DNA of 63,634 nt from Pseudomonas sp. C2B4. Its GTDB lineage: Bacteria > Pseudomonadota > Gammaproteobacteria > Pseudomonadales > Pseudomonadaceae. The notes beneath the pieces were generated by a model. It worked only from the letters and a program-made list of their open reading frames with translations, did no database searches and had not been told where the DNA came from. Below, piece after piece: positions 41,664-49,571 of this stretch (positions within the stretch are counted from its first letter, which is position 1; every line of letters begins with the position of its first letter). The DNA lies in NCBI RefSeq assembly GCF_013359695.1, contig NZ_JABFMU010000035.1:1-63634 (forward strand). The letters run 5' to 3'. The position numbers and the translations under genes are program-made.

Positions 41664-41915
41664 TTACTTGCGGCTAGCTTTTTCCAGCATGCGCAGAGCA
41701 CGCTCGTTAGCTTCGTCAGCAGTCTGTTGTGCTTTTTGAGCAGCAGCCAGAGCTTCATCAGCTTTACGGTAAGCTTCGTCTGCACGAGCTTGGGCGCGAG
41801 CTGCTGCGTCTTCAGTAGCAGTCAGACGTGCTTCGGTTTCTTTCGATGCGCTGCTGCAACCGGTAGCCAGAACTGCGGCCAGAGCCAGAGCAGAGAATTT
41901 CAGAACGTTGTTCAT
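41664..41915 (-). CDS. oprI: Major outer-membrane lipoprotein OprI
   Basis: OprI is the Pseudomonas counterpart of Braun's lipoprotein. It has 83 aa, with a lipoprotein signal ([20 protein letters not shown], lipid on Cys20). A fully helical, alanine-rich heptad repeat follows ([19 protein letters not shown] and onwards) and ends in MLEKASRK; the terminal lysine is the peptidoglycan attachment point in this family. The ribosome site is AAGGGG. A promoter with TTTACT and TAGTAT lies about 70-95 nt upstream. Expected to be very highly expressed. Confidence 0.97.
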
Positions 41916-41982
41916 CGTGTTCCCCTTCAAGGACTTTCTATTAAGTGGCTGTCTCCTCCGATTGAGGAAATAGCCGGCGTAC

Positions 41983-42010
41983 ATACTACCCATTACTTGT
42001 CGTAAGTAAA
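41983..42010 (-). promoter_or_regulatory. Promoter of oprI
   Basis: On the minus strand TTTACT, 16 nt, TAGTAT, about 68 nt before the oprI start codon. Confidence 0.55.
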
Positions 42011-42114
42011 CTGACGTAAAGCAAGAAGCAAAAAAAATTGTAGGCGTTGATTCTTTTTCGAGCAACTTTTAACTGCGTTGTTTAAAAAATATCCAGCTGG
42101 GAGGCCCGAGATGA

Positions 42115-42486
42115 GCGAGCCGGCGAGGAAAAGTTCCCTGCACAAACAGCTCTTTTTCCGGTCTTGGCTTAAGTCTGTCTAGATGGATTCGTCTACACTT
42201 TTGTTCGGATTTTGCGCGACGCCTCTCATATCTTTCTCTATGTTCTGGTGACTTTAACAACGGGCGTTCGTCTCAAGTCTCAACATCCGGCAATGTTCAG
42301 GCTATCGACCTTTGGGGACCTTCGGTCGAGCCGTACCTGCGTACCCCCGGAGCAGCACCCGCCAACCTGCATGATGACGAGCGCACCTTGAGCATTTTTG
42401 CCAATGGTGCCTACTATTTGTACGTGCACGATTGCGCGAGTCGGTGTAGCTCTTCTCGGTGTCCATTCAGGCACGGGGTGGCGTAG
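42115..42486 (+). pseudogene. Unexplained open frame without start (possible gene remnant)
   Basis: This frame is open for 124 codons and ends in TAG just before the GNAT gene. It has no ATG, GTG or TTG until late. The second half looks coding: VQAIDLWGPSVEPYLRTPG, then APANLHDDERTLSIFANG and AYYLYVHDC. In another frame ATGGATTCG (42183) opens a 22-codon stretch with a hydrophobic signal-like sequence that could have been the start before a frameshift. It fills most of the 637-nt gap between oprI and the GNAT gene. I recognise no family. Confidence 0.3.
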
Positions 42487-42552
42487 ATGTTCCTTCGCCG
42501 GAAAAACATCGGTAAGGTAGGGGTCGGAATTCAAGACCCGCGAGGAGTAGTG

Positions 42553-42840
42553 ATGAGCGAGGCGTTGTCCATCCACCATGACCAGGCTGGTCATCAGTTC
42601 GAGACCAATGTGGACGGTCATCGTGCCTACCTGACTTATATGGATCTGGGGAAGCAGACCCTGGATATCTATCGCACCTTCGTGCCCAACGCATTGCGCG
42701 GTCGCGGCATTGCCGCGGCGCTGACCGAGAAGGCACTGGAGTACGCCGAGGAAATGGGCTACACCGTCATTCCATCGTGCTCCTACGTCGAGCGCTATAT
42801 GGAGCGTCACCAGCGGCATGCGGCCAAGCTGAGCCAGTGA
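42553..42840 (+). CDS. Small GNAT-like N-acetyltransferase (YjdJ/COG2388)
   Basis: A 95-residue member of the short GNAT family (COG2388). The acetyl-CoA-binding part is VPNALRGRGIAAALTEKALE, followed by YTVIPSCSYVERYMERH, which is typical of this group. The substrate is unknown. The start is preceded by GAGGAG; a longer frame upstream is not needed. It is followed by a bidirectional terminator shared with the DAHP synthase gene. Confidence 0.9.
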   Translation: MSEALSIHHDQAGHQFETNVDGHRAYLTYMDLGKQTLDIYRTFVPNALRGRGIAAALTEKALEYAEEMGYTVIPSCSYVERYMERHQRHAAKLSQ

Positions 42841-42862
42841 TCTTCAGCAAAACGAACACATA

Positions 42863-42895
42863 AAAAAACGCCGGGTTTAACCCGGCGTTTTTTTG
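42863..42895. terminator. Bidirectional terminator
   Basis: AAAAAAACGCCGGG and its complement form a perfect stem between the convergent GNAT and DAHP synthase genes. Confidence 0.92.
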
Positions 42896-42913
42896 TCCGC
42901 AATAAATCAACGA

Positions 42914-43990
42914 TCAGGTGCGATCGCGTTTAGGCAGCACATCCTTGAGCTTGGCATGCATGCTGCGCAAGGTGTTCTCAGTGGCGGTCCAGTCGATACA
43001 GGCATCGGTGATCGACACGCCGTATTGCAGGTCGGCAAGGTCCTTCGGAATGGCCTGGCAACCCCAGTTCAAATGGCTTTCGACCATCAGGCCGATAATC
43101 GACTGGTTGCCTTCGAGGATCTGGTTGGCGACGTTCTCCATCACCAGCGGTTGCAGGGCCGGATCCTTGTTGGAGTTGGCGTGGCTGCAATCGACCATGA
43201 TGTTCGGCTTGATCTTCGCTTTGTTCAGCGCTTGTTCGCAGAGGGCGACGCTGACCGAATCGTAGTTCGGCTTGCCGTTGCCACCGCGCAATACCACGTG
43301 ACCGTAGGCGTTGCCCTTGGTGGTCACGATCGACACGCCACCTTCCTGGTTGATACCCAGGAAGCGGTGAGGGCTGGAAACCGATTGCAGGGCGTTGATC
43401 GCCACAGTCAGGCCGCCGTCGGTGCCGTTCTTGAAGCCGACTGCCGAAGAAAGGCCGGAAGCCATTTCACGGTGAGTCTGGGATTCGGTGGTGCGCGCGC
43501 CGATGGCCGACCAGCTGATCAGGTCCTGCAGATACTGCGGGGAGATCGGGTCGAGGGCTTCGGTGGCGGTAGGCAGGCCCATTTCGGCCAGGTCCAGCAG
43601 CAACTGACGACCGATGTGCAGACCGTCCTGGATCTTGAACGAGTCGTCCAGGTAGGGGTCGTTGATCAAGCCTTTCCAGCCGACGGTGGTGCGTGGCTTC
43701 TCGAAATACACGCGCATGACCAGATACAGGGTATCGGACACTTCCGCGGCAAGCACTTTCAAGCGCTCGGCGTATTCGTGGGCTGCCTTGATGTCGTGGA
43801 TCGAGCAAGGCCCGATCACCACGAACAGTCGGTGGTCGGTGCCATCAAGAATGTTGCGAATGACTTCGCGGCCCTTGGTGACGGTGCGCAGGGCGGCGTC
43901 GCTCAGGGGGATGTCACGCTTGAGCTGGTCGGGGGTGATCAGCGTCTCGTTGGAGGCGACGTTTAGGTCGTTGATCGGTAAATCAGCCAT
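42914..43990 (-). CDS. 3-deoxy-7-phosphoheptulonate synthase, type I
   Basis: A 358-residue metal-dependent aldolase of the AroF/AroG/AroH type. It joins phosphoenolpyruvate and erythrose-4-phosphate in the first step of the shikimate pathway. Signatures are VIGPCSIHDIKAA, RVYFEKPRTTVGWKG, and MVDCSHANSNKD near the C-terminus. The N-terminal extension (DLNVASNETLITPDQLK) is the usual allosteric part; which amino acid inhibits it cannot be safely read, so no symbol is given. A second, unrelated type II enzyme for the same step is encoded at 58.2-59.6 kb. Confidence 0.95.
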   Translation of the reverse strand: MADLPINDLNVASNETLITPDQLKRDIPLSDAALRTVTKGREVIRNILDGTDHRLFVVIGPCSIHDIKAAHEYAERLKVLAAEVSDTLYLVMRVYFEKPRTTVGWKGLINDPYLDDSFKIQDGLHIGRQLLLDLAEMGLPTATEALDPISPQYLQDLISWSAIGARTTESQTHREMASGLSSAVGFKNGTDGGLTVAINALQSVSSPHRFLGINQEGGVSIVTTKGNAYGHVVLRGGNGKPNYDSVSVALCEQALNKAKIKPNIMVDCSHANSNKDPALQPLVMENVANQILEGNQSIIGLMVESHLNWGCQAIPKDLADLQYGVSITDACIDWTATENTLRSMHAKLKDVLPKRDRT

Positions 43991-44137
43991 CGTTTACTCG
44001 TCAGGTCACGGGTGCCGTCCGCCAGCGAACCCGCGCGGCGGAGCACAACAAATTAAGCGCGTCGGGGAGCCGAACCTTAGCGCGTTACACACTGGCTCGA
44101 CAATGGGCGCGGCCGGGAAACTAATAGAGAACGTCCC

Positions 44138-44614
44138 CTAATCCAGCATTGAATGCGCAAATGCCCGGTGGACCGTGTCGTGAGAGTACTCGTCGGCATG
44201 TTGCTGGACCCACTCCAGCGCCAGCGCCTGTACTTCCTGAAGATCATTGTGGGCATCGTGCTGGCGGCAATAACGCTCGATCTGGCACACCTGCTCACCC
44301 ATTCGGGCACTGAACAGCGTCTGTTCGTCGAGAAAGGCAATGCCTACCAGATAGCCGTGCTTGCGTCGCAGGCACCAGGCCACGTAGCCCAGAATGCGCA
44401 GGTCGGGATTGAGGGTCGGCATTCGCACTTCAAGCGCCGTACCGTAACGCCACGCGCGGTGATAGTTGCAAGCCATGCCCCCGAGGCTGCTAGTGTGCAT
44501 CTGGTGCCGCGAAATACACTCAGGTTTGAACAACGTTAACTCTACGGGCACATCGTCAGGATGAGGAATAAAACGTCCCATGAACACGGACTCCATGTGT
44601 CGGCCATCTGACAT
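44138..44614 (-). CDS. PilZ-domain protein
   Basis: A 158-residue cytoplasmic protein with a PilZ domain. The diagnostic D/N-x-S-x-x-G element appears as HTSSLGGMAC, and a beta-barrel region follows (ALEVRMPTLNPDLRILGYV). The upstream arginine motif for cyclic-di-GMP is weak (KPECISRHQ), so ligand binding is uncertain. The start with GGGGGAA at 5 nt was preferred; two ATG codons further in are possible. Its start overlaps the divergent thioredoxin-like gene by about 35 nt. Confidence 0.75.
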   Translation of the reverse strand: MSDGRHMESVFMGRFIPHPDDVPVELTLFKPECISRHQMHTSSLGGMACNYHRAWRYGTALEVRMPTLNPDLRILGYVAWCLRRKHGYLVGIAFLDEQTLFSARMGEQVCQIERYCRQHDAHNDLQEVQALALEWVQQHADEYSHDTVHRAFAHSMLD

Positions 44615-44966
44615 TGTTTCCCCCAGTATAGTGGTCGAATTGGAACTGACCGATTTCGACGCCGACCAACGGCTACTGACGATGAATGGCGTGTCGCTGG
44701 TTATTTTCACCAGTGTCGGCTGCTCCAGTTGCCGTTTTGCCCGTGAGCAATTACCGACACTCGATCTGGCTGTCGATCGACTGTGCTGGATCGATGCCGG
44801 GACCAACGGCGGGGTGGTCGAGCGTTATCAGGTCTTTCATTTGCCGGCGCTGTTTGTGGTGCGCGACGGTGAGTTCTTTGGGGCATTGCATTCGCGCCTG
44901 ACCGGCTCCGAACTCAATCGGGCACTACGTCAGGCGTTGGGTCGAACAGCAGAGGAGTTGCCATGA
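44580..44966 (+). CDS. Thioredoxin-like protein
   Basis: A 128-residue protein with a thioredoxin fold. The redox motif is CSSC (FTSVGCSSCRFAREQLP) and the cis-proline is in FHLPALFVVRDGEFFG. No signal peptide, so probably cytoplasmic. It ends RTAEELP and its stop overlaps the start of the PanE-like gene, so the two are translationally coupled. The start is uncertain: ATG at the given position or ATG 15 nt later; both overlap the divergent PilZ gene. Confidence 0.78.
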   Translation: MNTDSMCRPSDIVSPSIVVELELTDFDADQRLLTMNGVSLVIFTSVGCSSCRFAREQLPTLDLAVDRLCWIDAGTNGGVVERYQVFHLPALFVVRDGEFFGALHSRLTGSELNRALRQALGRTAEELP

Positions 44967-45919
44967 TGGGGGCAGTTGCCAAGCCGACAATCGGTATTAT
45001 CGGGACCGGTGCAATCGGTGGTTTCTATGGAGTGATGCTGGCGCGTGCCGGCTTCGATGTGCATTTTCTGTTGCGCAGCGAGTTTTCTGCGGTGGCCGAG
45101 CGCGGGCTGCAACTGCAAAGTGCGGTGCACGGCGCGCTGACGCTGAACCCGGTGCAGGCCTATGCGGCGGCCGAAGACATGCCGCCCTGCGACTGGTTGC
45201 TGGTAGGGGCGAAAACCACCAGCAACGCGGACCTGGCGCCGGCCATCCGTCAGGCCGCAGCGCCAAACGCCAAAGTGCTGTTGTTGCAAAATGGCCTGGA
45301 CGTCGAGGACAGCCTGCGCGAGTTGCTCCCCGACTCACTGCATCTGCTCGGCGGGTTGTGTCTGATCTGCGTCCATCGTGATGGCCCCGGGATCATTACC
45401 CATCAGGCCCTCGGCGCCGTCAACATCGGCTACCACAGCGGCCCCGCCGCCGATGAGCTGGCGCGCATGGCGATTGTCGAGGAGGGTGCCGGCCTGTTCC
45501 GCGCTGCCGGTATCGACTCCCAGGCCATGCCGAACCTGCAACAGGCGCGCTGGCAAAAACTGGTCTGGAATATTCCATATAACGGTCTTTCGGTGGTGCT
45601 CGGGGCGAGCACTACCCCGTTGATGGCTGATACCGACAGCCGGGAGTTGATCAAGGCGCTGATGGCTGAAGTCGTACAGGGGGCCAAGGCCTGTGGTCAT
45701 GAGATGCCGGCCGGTTATGCCGACTACCTGTTCATGATGACCGAAAAAATGCCCGACTACTGGCCGAGCATGTACCACGATTACCTGCACAAGCGACCGC
45801 TGGAACTGGGCGCGATTTATGCCCGGCCTCTGGCCGTGGCAAGGGCAGCGGGATGCGAATTGCCACGGATCGAGGCTTTGTATCGCAGTCTGGGTTTTAT
45901 TGATCGGCGCAATCGGTAA
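44963..45919 (+). CDS. 2-dehydropantoate 2-reductase family protein
   Basis: A 318-residue NADPH-dependent oxidoreductase with the PanE fold. The Rossmann motif is IGIIGTGAIGGFYGVMLARAG and the C-terminal helical domain contains LQQARWQKLVWNIPYNGL, where lysine and asparagine match the PanE active site. It could make pantoate for coenzyme A, but Pseudomonas has several homologues, so the symbol panE is withheld. It overlaps the thioredoxin-like gene and is followed 25 nt later by the 5'-nucleotidase gene. Confidence 0.9.
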   Translation: MMGAVAKPTIGIIGTGAIGGFYGVMLARAGFDVHFLLRSEFSAVAERGLQLQSAVHGALTLNPVQAYAAAEDMPPCDWLLVGAKTTSNADLAPAIRQAAAPNAKVLLLQNGLDVEDSLRELLPDSLHLLGGLCLICVHRDGPGIITHQALGAVNIGYHSGPAADELARMAIVEEGAGLFRAAGIDSQAMPNLQQARWQKLVWNIPYNGLSVVLGASTTPLMADTDSRELIKALMAEVVQGAKACGHEMPAGYADYLFMMTEKMPDYWPSMYHDYLHKRPLELGAIYARPLAVARAAGCELPRIEALYRSLGFIDRRNR

Positions 45920-45944
45920 GTCGATCAACCTGAGGGGGAAGGGT

Positions 45945-46850
45945 ATGGCGAAAACTATCGACGACAAGCTGGTGCTGGCGATTTCGTCGCGAGCGCTGTT
46001 CGACCTGAGTGAAAGCCATAAGGTTTACCTGGCGCGTGGCGTGGAAGCTTACCGGCAGTATCAGATCGAGCACGAAGACGAAATTCTCGATCCTGGCGAT
46101 GCCTTTCCGCTGGTGCAGAAACTCCTCAACCTCAATGCGAGCCTCGGCCGCGCTCGGGTCGAGGTGATTCTGGTGTCGCGCAACAGTGCCGACACTGGCC
46201 TTCGGGTGTTCAACTCGATCCATCACTACGGACTGGCGATTTCCCGCGCGGCGTTTGTCGGCGGGCGCAGCCCTTATCCTTATCTCAAGGCCTTTGGTTG
46301 CGACCTGTTTTTGTCGACCCATGCCGAAGACGTGCGCAGTGCACTGGATGCGGGGTTTGCGGCGGCGACCATCCTGTCCGGGGGCGCGAGCCGCGCCGCC
46401 AGTGATGAATTGCGCATTGCTTTCGACGGTGATGCCGTGCTGTTTTCCGACGAGTCGGAGCGCATTTATCAGGCCGGTGGCCTGGAAGCGTTTCAGGCGA
46501 GCGAGCGCGAATCGGCTCGCGAACCGTTGCGCGGCGGACCTTTCAAAGGCTTCCTGGCGGCCCTCAACCTGTTGCAGCGCGAATTCCCGGATGGCGCCTG
46601 CCCGATCCGCACGGCGCTGGTGACGGCTCGCTCGGCGCCAGCCCACGAGCGGGTGATTCGTACCTTGCGCGAATGGGACATCCGACTGGATGAATCGCTG
46701 TTCCTGGGAGGCCTGACCAAGTCGGCGTTTCTCGAAGCTTTTGCCGCCGATGTGTTTTTCGATGATCAGGCCGGTCACTGCGAGTTGGCCCGGGAGGTCG
46801 TCGCCACCGGTCATGTGCCCCATGGCATAAGCAACGAGCAAAAGGTTTAA
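45945..46850 (+). CDS. 5'-nucleotidase (cN-I family)
   Basis: A 301-residue cytosolic 5'-nucleotidase-like protein that would dephosphorylate nucleoside monophosphates. Family landmarks are AISSRALFDLSESHKVY at the N-terminus, VEVILVSRNSADTGLRVFNS, CDLFLSTHAEDVRSAL and AFAADVFFDDQAGHCE near the end. The ribosome site is AGGGGGAAGGG. It is probably co-transcribed with the PanE-like gene. The nucleotide preferred is unknown. Confidence 0.9.
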   Translation: MAKTIDDKLVLAISSRALFDLSESHKVYLARGVEAYRQYQIEHEDEILDPGDAFPLVQKLLNLNASLGRARVEVILVSRNSADTGLRVFNSIHHYGLAISRAAFVGGRSPYPYLKAFGCDLFLSTHAEDVRSALDAGFAAATILSGGASRAASDELRIAFDGDAVLFSDESERIYQAGGLEAFQASERESAREPLRGGPFKGFLAALNLLQREFPDGACPIRTALVTARSAPAHERVIRTLREWDIRLDESLFLGGLTKSAFLEAFAADVFFDDQAGHCELAREVVATGHVPHGISNEQKV

Positions 46851-46944
46851 GCCCGCCGATCAACGTGTTGCGCCAGACGTCGTACTCGCCAAGGCACTGC
46901 TAAGCTGAATCAATCTCCGCCATGTTGGCATTCGAGGAGGTCAT

Positions 46945-47448
46945 ATGATTCGCTCGATGCTCTATGCCACTGACCTCGGCCTGTACGCACCGTTGGTGAT
47001 GCAGCATGCCTTGGCATTGGCCCGGACATTCAATGCCGACCTGTACGTGGTGCATGCGGTTGAACCCATGGGGTTGTTCGCCGAGTCGGTGCTTCAAAGT
47101 TACCTCGATGAGCAAGCGTTGAACGAGTTTCACAGCCAGGGGTTGAACACGGTCATTGCCAGTATCGAGCAACGGGTACTCGACAGTTTTCGTGAGGAGC
47201 TGGGAGGTGAGGGCGAACTGGACCTGGAGCGGATTCAGGCGGTGCGGGTGCTACAGGGCGATCCGTCGCAGGTGATTCTCGACCAGGCGCAGAAACTCTC
47301 CGTGGATTTACTGATCGTAGGTAGTCATAGCCATGGTGCTGGTGCGGAAACGCCGTTGGGCCGGACCGCCGCGCGCGTGTTGCAACTGTCGCAGGTGCCG
47401 GTGTACCTGGTGCCGCTGGTGCAACGTCGTCGCCAGGGGGATCGCTAG
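46945..47448 (+). CDS. Universal stress protein (UspA family)
   Basis: A 167-residue protein of the UspA fold. It begins MIRSMLYATDLGLYAPLVMQ and contains the nucleotide-binding G-2x-G-9x-G-S/T pattern as IVGSHSHGAGAETPLGRTAARVL (central part IVGSHSHGAG). It probably binds ATP or AMP. Neighbour of cysB, from memory conserved in Pseudomonas. Regulation is not evident; a conserved anaerobic box was not found upstream. Confidence 0.9.
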   Translation: MIRSMLYATDLGLYAPLVMQHALALARTFNADLYVVHAVEPMGLFAESVLQSYLDEQALNEFHSQGLNTVIASIEQRVLDSFREELGGEGELDLERIQAVRVLQGDPSQVILDQAQKLSVDLLIVGSHSHGAGAETPLGRTAARVLQLSQVPVYLVPLVQRRRQGDR

Positions 47449-47561
47449 AACACGAATAGTGGCATTCTGATAAAAAAGTTCTAGATTTATTCTTCAAACC
47501 ATTAATATAGTTATATACCGTCGCTGATGCCCGTGGCGTCTATCTGCTTTGAGGGATTCAT

Positions 47562-48536
47562 ATGAAGCTTCAACAATTGCGCTACATCTGGGAAGTGGCG
47601 CACCACGACCTCAACGTTTCCGCTACAGCCCAAAGCCTCTACACCTCGCAACCGGGCATCAGCAAACAGATCCGCCTGCTGGAAGATGAACTGGGCGTCG
47701 AGGTCTTCGCCCGCAGCGGCAAGCACCTGACCCGCGTCACCCCGGCCGGCGAGCGCATCATCACCACCGCTGGCGAGATCCTGCGCAAGGTTGAAAGCAT
47801 CAAGCAGATCGCCCAGGAGTTCTCCAACGAGAAGAAAGGCACCCTGTCGATCGCCACCACCCACACCCAGGCGCGTTATGCCTTGCCACCGGTGATCAGC
47901 AATTTCATCAAGCAGTACCCGGATGTTGCCCTGCACATGCACCAGGGTTCACCGATGCAGATCGCCGAAATGGCCGCTGACGGCACCGTGGATTTCGCCA
48001 TCGCCACTGAAGCCCTGGAACTGTTCGGCGACCTGGTGATGATGCCGTGCTATCGCTGGAACCGCTGTGTGGTGGTGCCTCAGGGGCACCCGCTGACCAA
48101 ACTGCCGAAGTTGACCCTCGAAGCCCTGGCCGAGTACCCGATCGTGACTTACGTGTTCGGTTTCACCGGCCGTTCGAAACTCGACGAAGCCTTCAGCCAC
48201 CGTGGCCTGACGCCGAAAGTGGTGTTCACCGCCGCCGACGCCGACGTGATCAAGACCTATGTTCGCCTGGGCCTGGGTGTCGGCATCGTGGCGAAAATGG
48301 CGGTGGATACCAAACTCGACAATGACCTGGTGGTGCTTGATGCCAGCGAGCTGTTCGAATCCAGCGTGACCAAGATCGGCTTCCGTCGCGGCACGTTCCT
48401 GCGTGGTTTCATGTGCGATTTCATCGAGAAGTTCGCGCCGCACCTGACCCGCGAAGTCATGGCCAAGGCCATCCAGTGCCACAACAAGCAGGAACTGGAA
48501 GAGCTGTTCGACGGTGTCGAACTGCCGGTTCATTGA
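47562..48536 (+). CDS. cysB: LysR-type regulator CysB
   Basis: CysB activates sulfate uptake and cysteine synthesis genes in response to N-acetylserine. It has 324 aa, the usual length. The N-terminal helix-turn-helix region MKLQQLRYIWEVAHHDLNVS then TSQPGISKQIRLLEDELGVE is nearly invariant in gamma-proteobacteria. The sensor domain contains IATTHTQARYALP and FTAADADVIKTYVRLGLGVG. The gene has its own 113-nt A+T-rich promoter region. Confidence 0.96.
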   Translation: MKLQQLRYIWEVAHHDLNVSATAQSLYTSQPGISKQIRLLEDELGVEVFARSGKHLTRVTPAGERIITTAGEILRKVESIKQIAQEFSNEKKGTLSIATTHTQARYALPPVISNFIKQYPDVALHMHQGSPMQIAEMAADGTVDFAIATEALELFGDLVMMPCYRWNRCVVVPQGHPLTKLPKLTLEALAEYPIVTYVFGFTGRSKLDEAFSHRGLTPKVVFTAADADVIKTYVRLGLGVGIVAKMAVDTKLDNDLVVLDASELFESSVTKIGFRRGTFLRGFMCDFIEKFAPHLTREVMAKAIQCHNKQELEELFDGVELPVH

Positions 48537-48551
48537 TCGGAAAACAGCGGT

Positions 48552-49034
48552 CTAGATCACCTCGGTGACAGCAAACTGTTGCCGAGCGCCCGCCACCAGA
48601 ATCTCCACCTCATCGCCTTCGAACTTGCCCAGCAGGCCTTTGCCCAGCGGTGAGCGCGGGGTGATGACGGTAATGGTTTGCCCCACCAGATCGACCTTCA
48701 GGCCCGCCGCATCCGGCGCCAGAAACAGCCACTGTTCGCGACCCTTTTCGTCTTCCAGGCCGAGCAACGCGCCGACTTCAATACCGCGCTGGTCGTCAAA
48801 GGGACGCAGGATCAGGTTTTGGCAAAGCGCCAGCGACTGCCTGATTTCTTCGACGCGCCTGGCCTGTCCGGCCGCGAGATAGGACGCCTCCAGACCCAGC
48901 GTGTCGTACTTGTTTTCGGCGATGTTCTCTTCGTGGGTCGCGGTTTCGTAAGCGGTCTGCGCAGCGCGCTCGGCGATGTCGAGGTCGATGCGTAGCTTGT
49001 CGAGAATCAGTTGGTGGACAGTCTGTTTGTTCAT
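48552..49034 (-). CDS. GreA/GreB-family elongation factor homologue
   Basis: A 160-residue protein with an N-terminal helical hairpin and a C-terminal GreA/B FKBP-like domain (VITPRSPLGKGLLGKFEGD). The coiled-coil tip lacks the usual pair of acidic residues in a clear context (ATHEENIAENKYDTLG is the closest), so it may bind RNA polymerase without stimulating cleavage, like Rnk or other Gre-like factors. A true greB is at 35.8 kb. It is the second gene of a two-gene unit, 2 nt after a membrane-protein gene. Confidence 0.83.
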   Translation of the reverse strand: MNKQTVHQLILDKLRIDLDIAERAAQTAYETATHEENIAENKYDTLGLEASYLAAGQARRVEEIRQSLALCQNLILRPFDDQRGIEVGALLGLEDEKGREQWLFLAPDAAGLKVDLVGQTITVITPRSPLGKGLLGKFEGDEVEILVAGARQQFAVTEVI

Positions 49035-49036
49035 GA

Positions 49037-49447
49037 TCAATCGCAGAATTGCAGGACATTGGCGCGACTTTTTTCGCTCGGTGCCGTCTGGTCCTGTTGC
49101 AGCCAGAACTGGCATTTGGGGTTCGACAGATTACGGTTGCTGCTGCGTGCCTGATCCAGGCGTTGCGCCTGCTCGTTCTTGCGCAGGTTCTCTTCGTATT
49201 GTTCGAACAAGGGGCTCTGGGGCGGAATATCCGGCACGGGTTGCGTCACGACCGGCGGTTTGGCCAGTTGCTCCACGGCGGTGGCAACCGGTGCCAATTG
49301 TTCGTTGAAGAACAGGCGAGCGACAAGCCAGCAGGTCAATGCAATAGCGATGAACCCTAGCCACAATCCGAGGGCAATACTGCCGGTCAGTTGCACGGCG
49401 TTGAGCTGGATGGGCAGCGGGCGGCGCGGGTTGGGGCGGTAGGGCAT
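49037..49447 (-). CDS. Single-pass membrane protein of unknown function
   Basis: A 136-residue protein. A short basic N-terminus (MPYRPNPRRPLPIQ) precedes one membrane helix (GLWLGFIAIALTCWLVARL). The remainder is hydrophilic and proline-rich, then helical (EQYEENLRKNEQAQRLDQA), and two cysteines lie near the end (NPKCQFWLQ and LQFCD). Orientation predicts a periplasmic C-terminus. The ribosome site is GGAGG. It is co-transcribed with the Gre-like gene. I do not recognise the family. Confidence 0.78.
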   Translation of the reverse strand: MPYRPNPRRPLPIQLNAVQLTGSIALGLWLGFIAIALTCWLVARLFFNEQLAPVATAVEQLAKPPVVTQPVPDIPPQSPLFEQYEENLRKNEQAQRLDQARSSNRNLSNPKCQFWLQQDQTAPSEKSRANVLQFCD

Positions 49448-49571
49448 GGCTGCCTCCTGGCGGTGGGTCGCGGGCAAGTGGCGATTGTCGCATGAAGATT
49501 AATCGCCGTCGGCTCTTCTGCACGGGGTAATTTATGCGGACAATCGCTGCCTTTGCCAACGGGAGCCTGGA

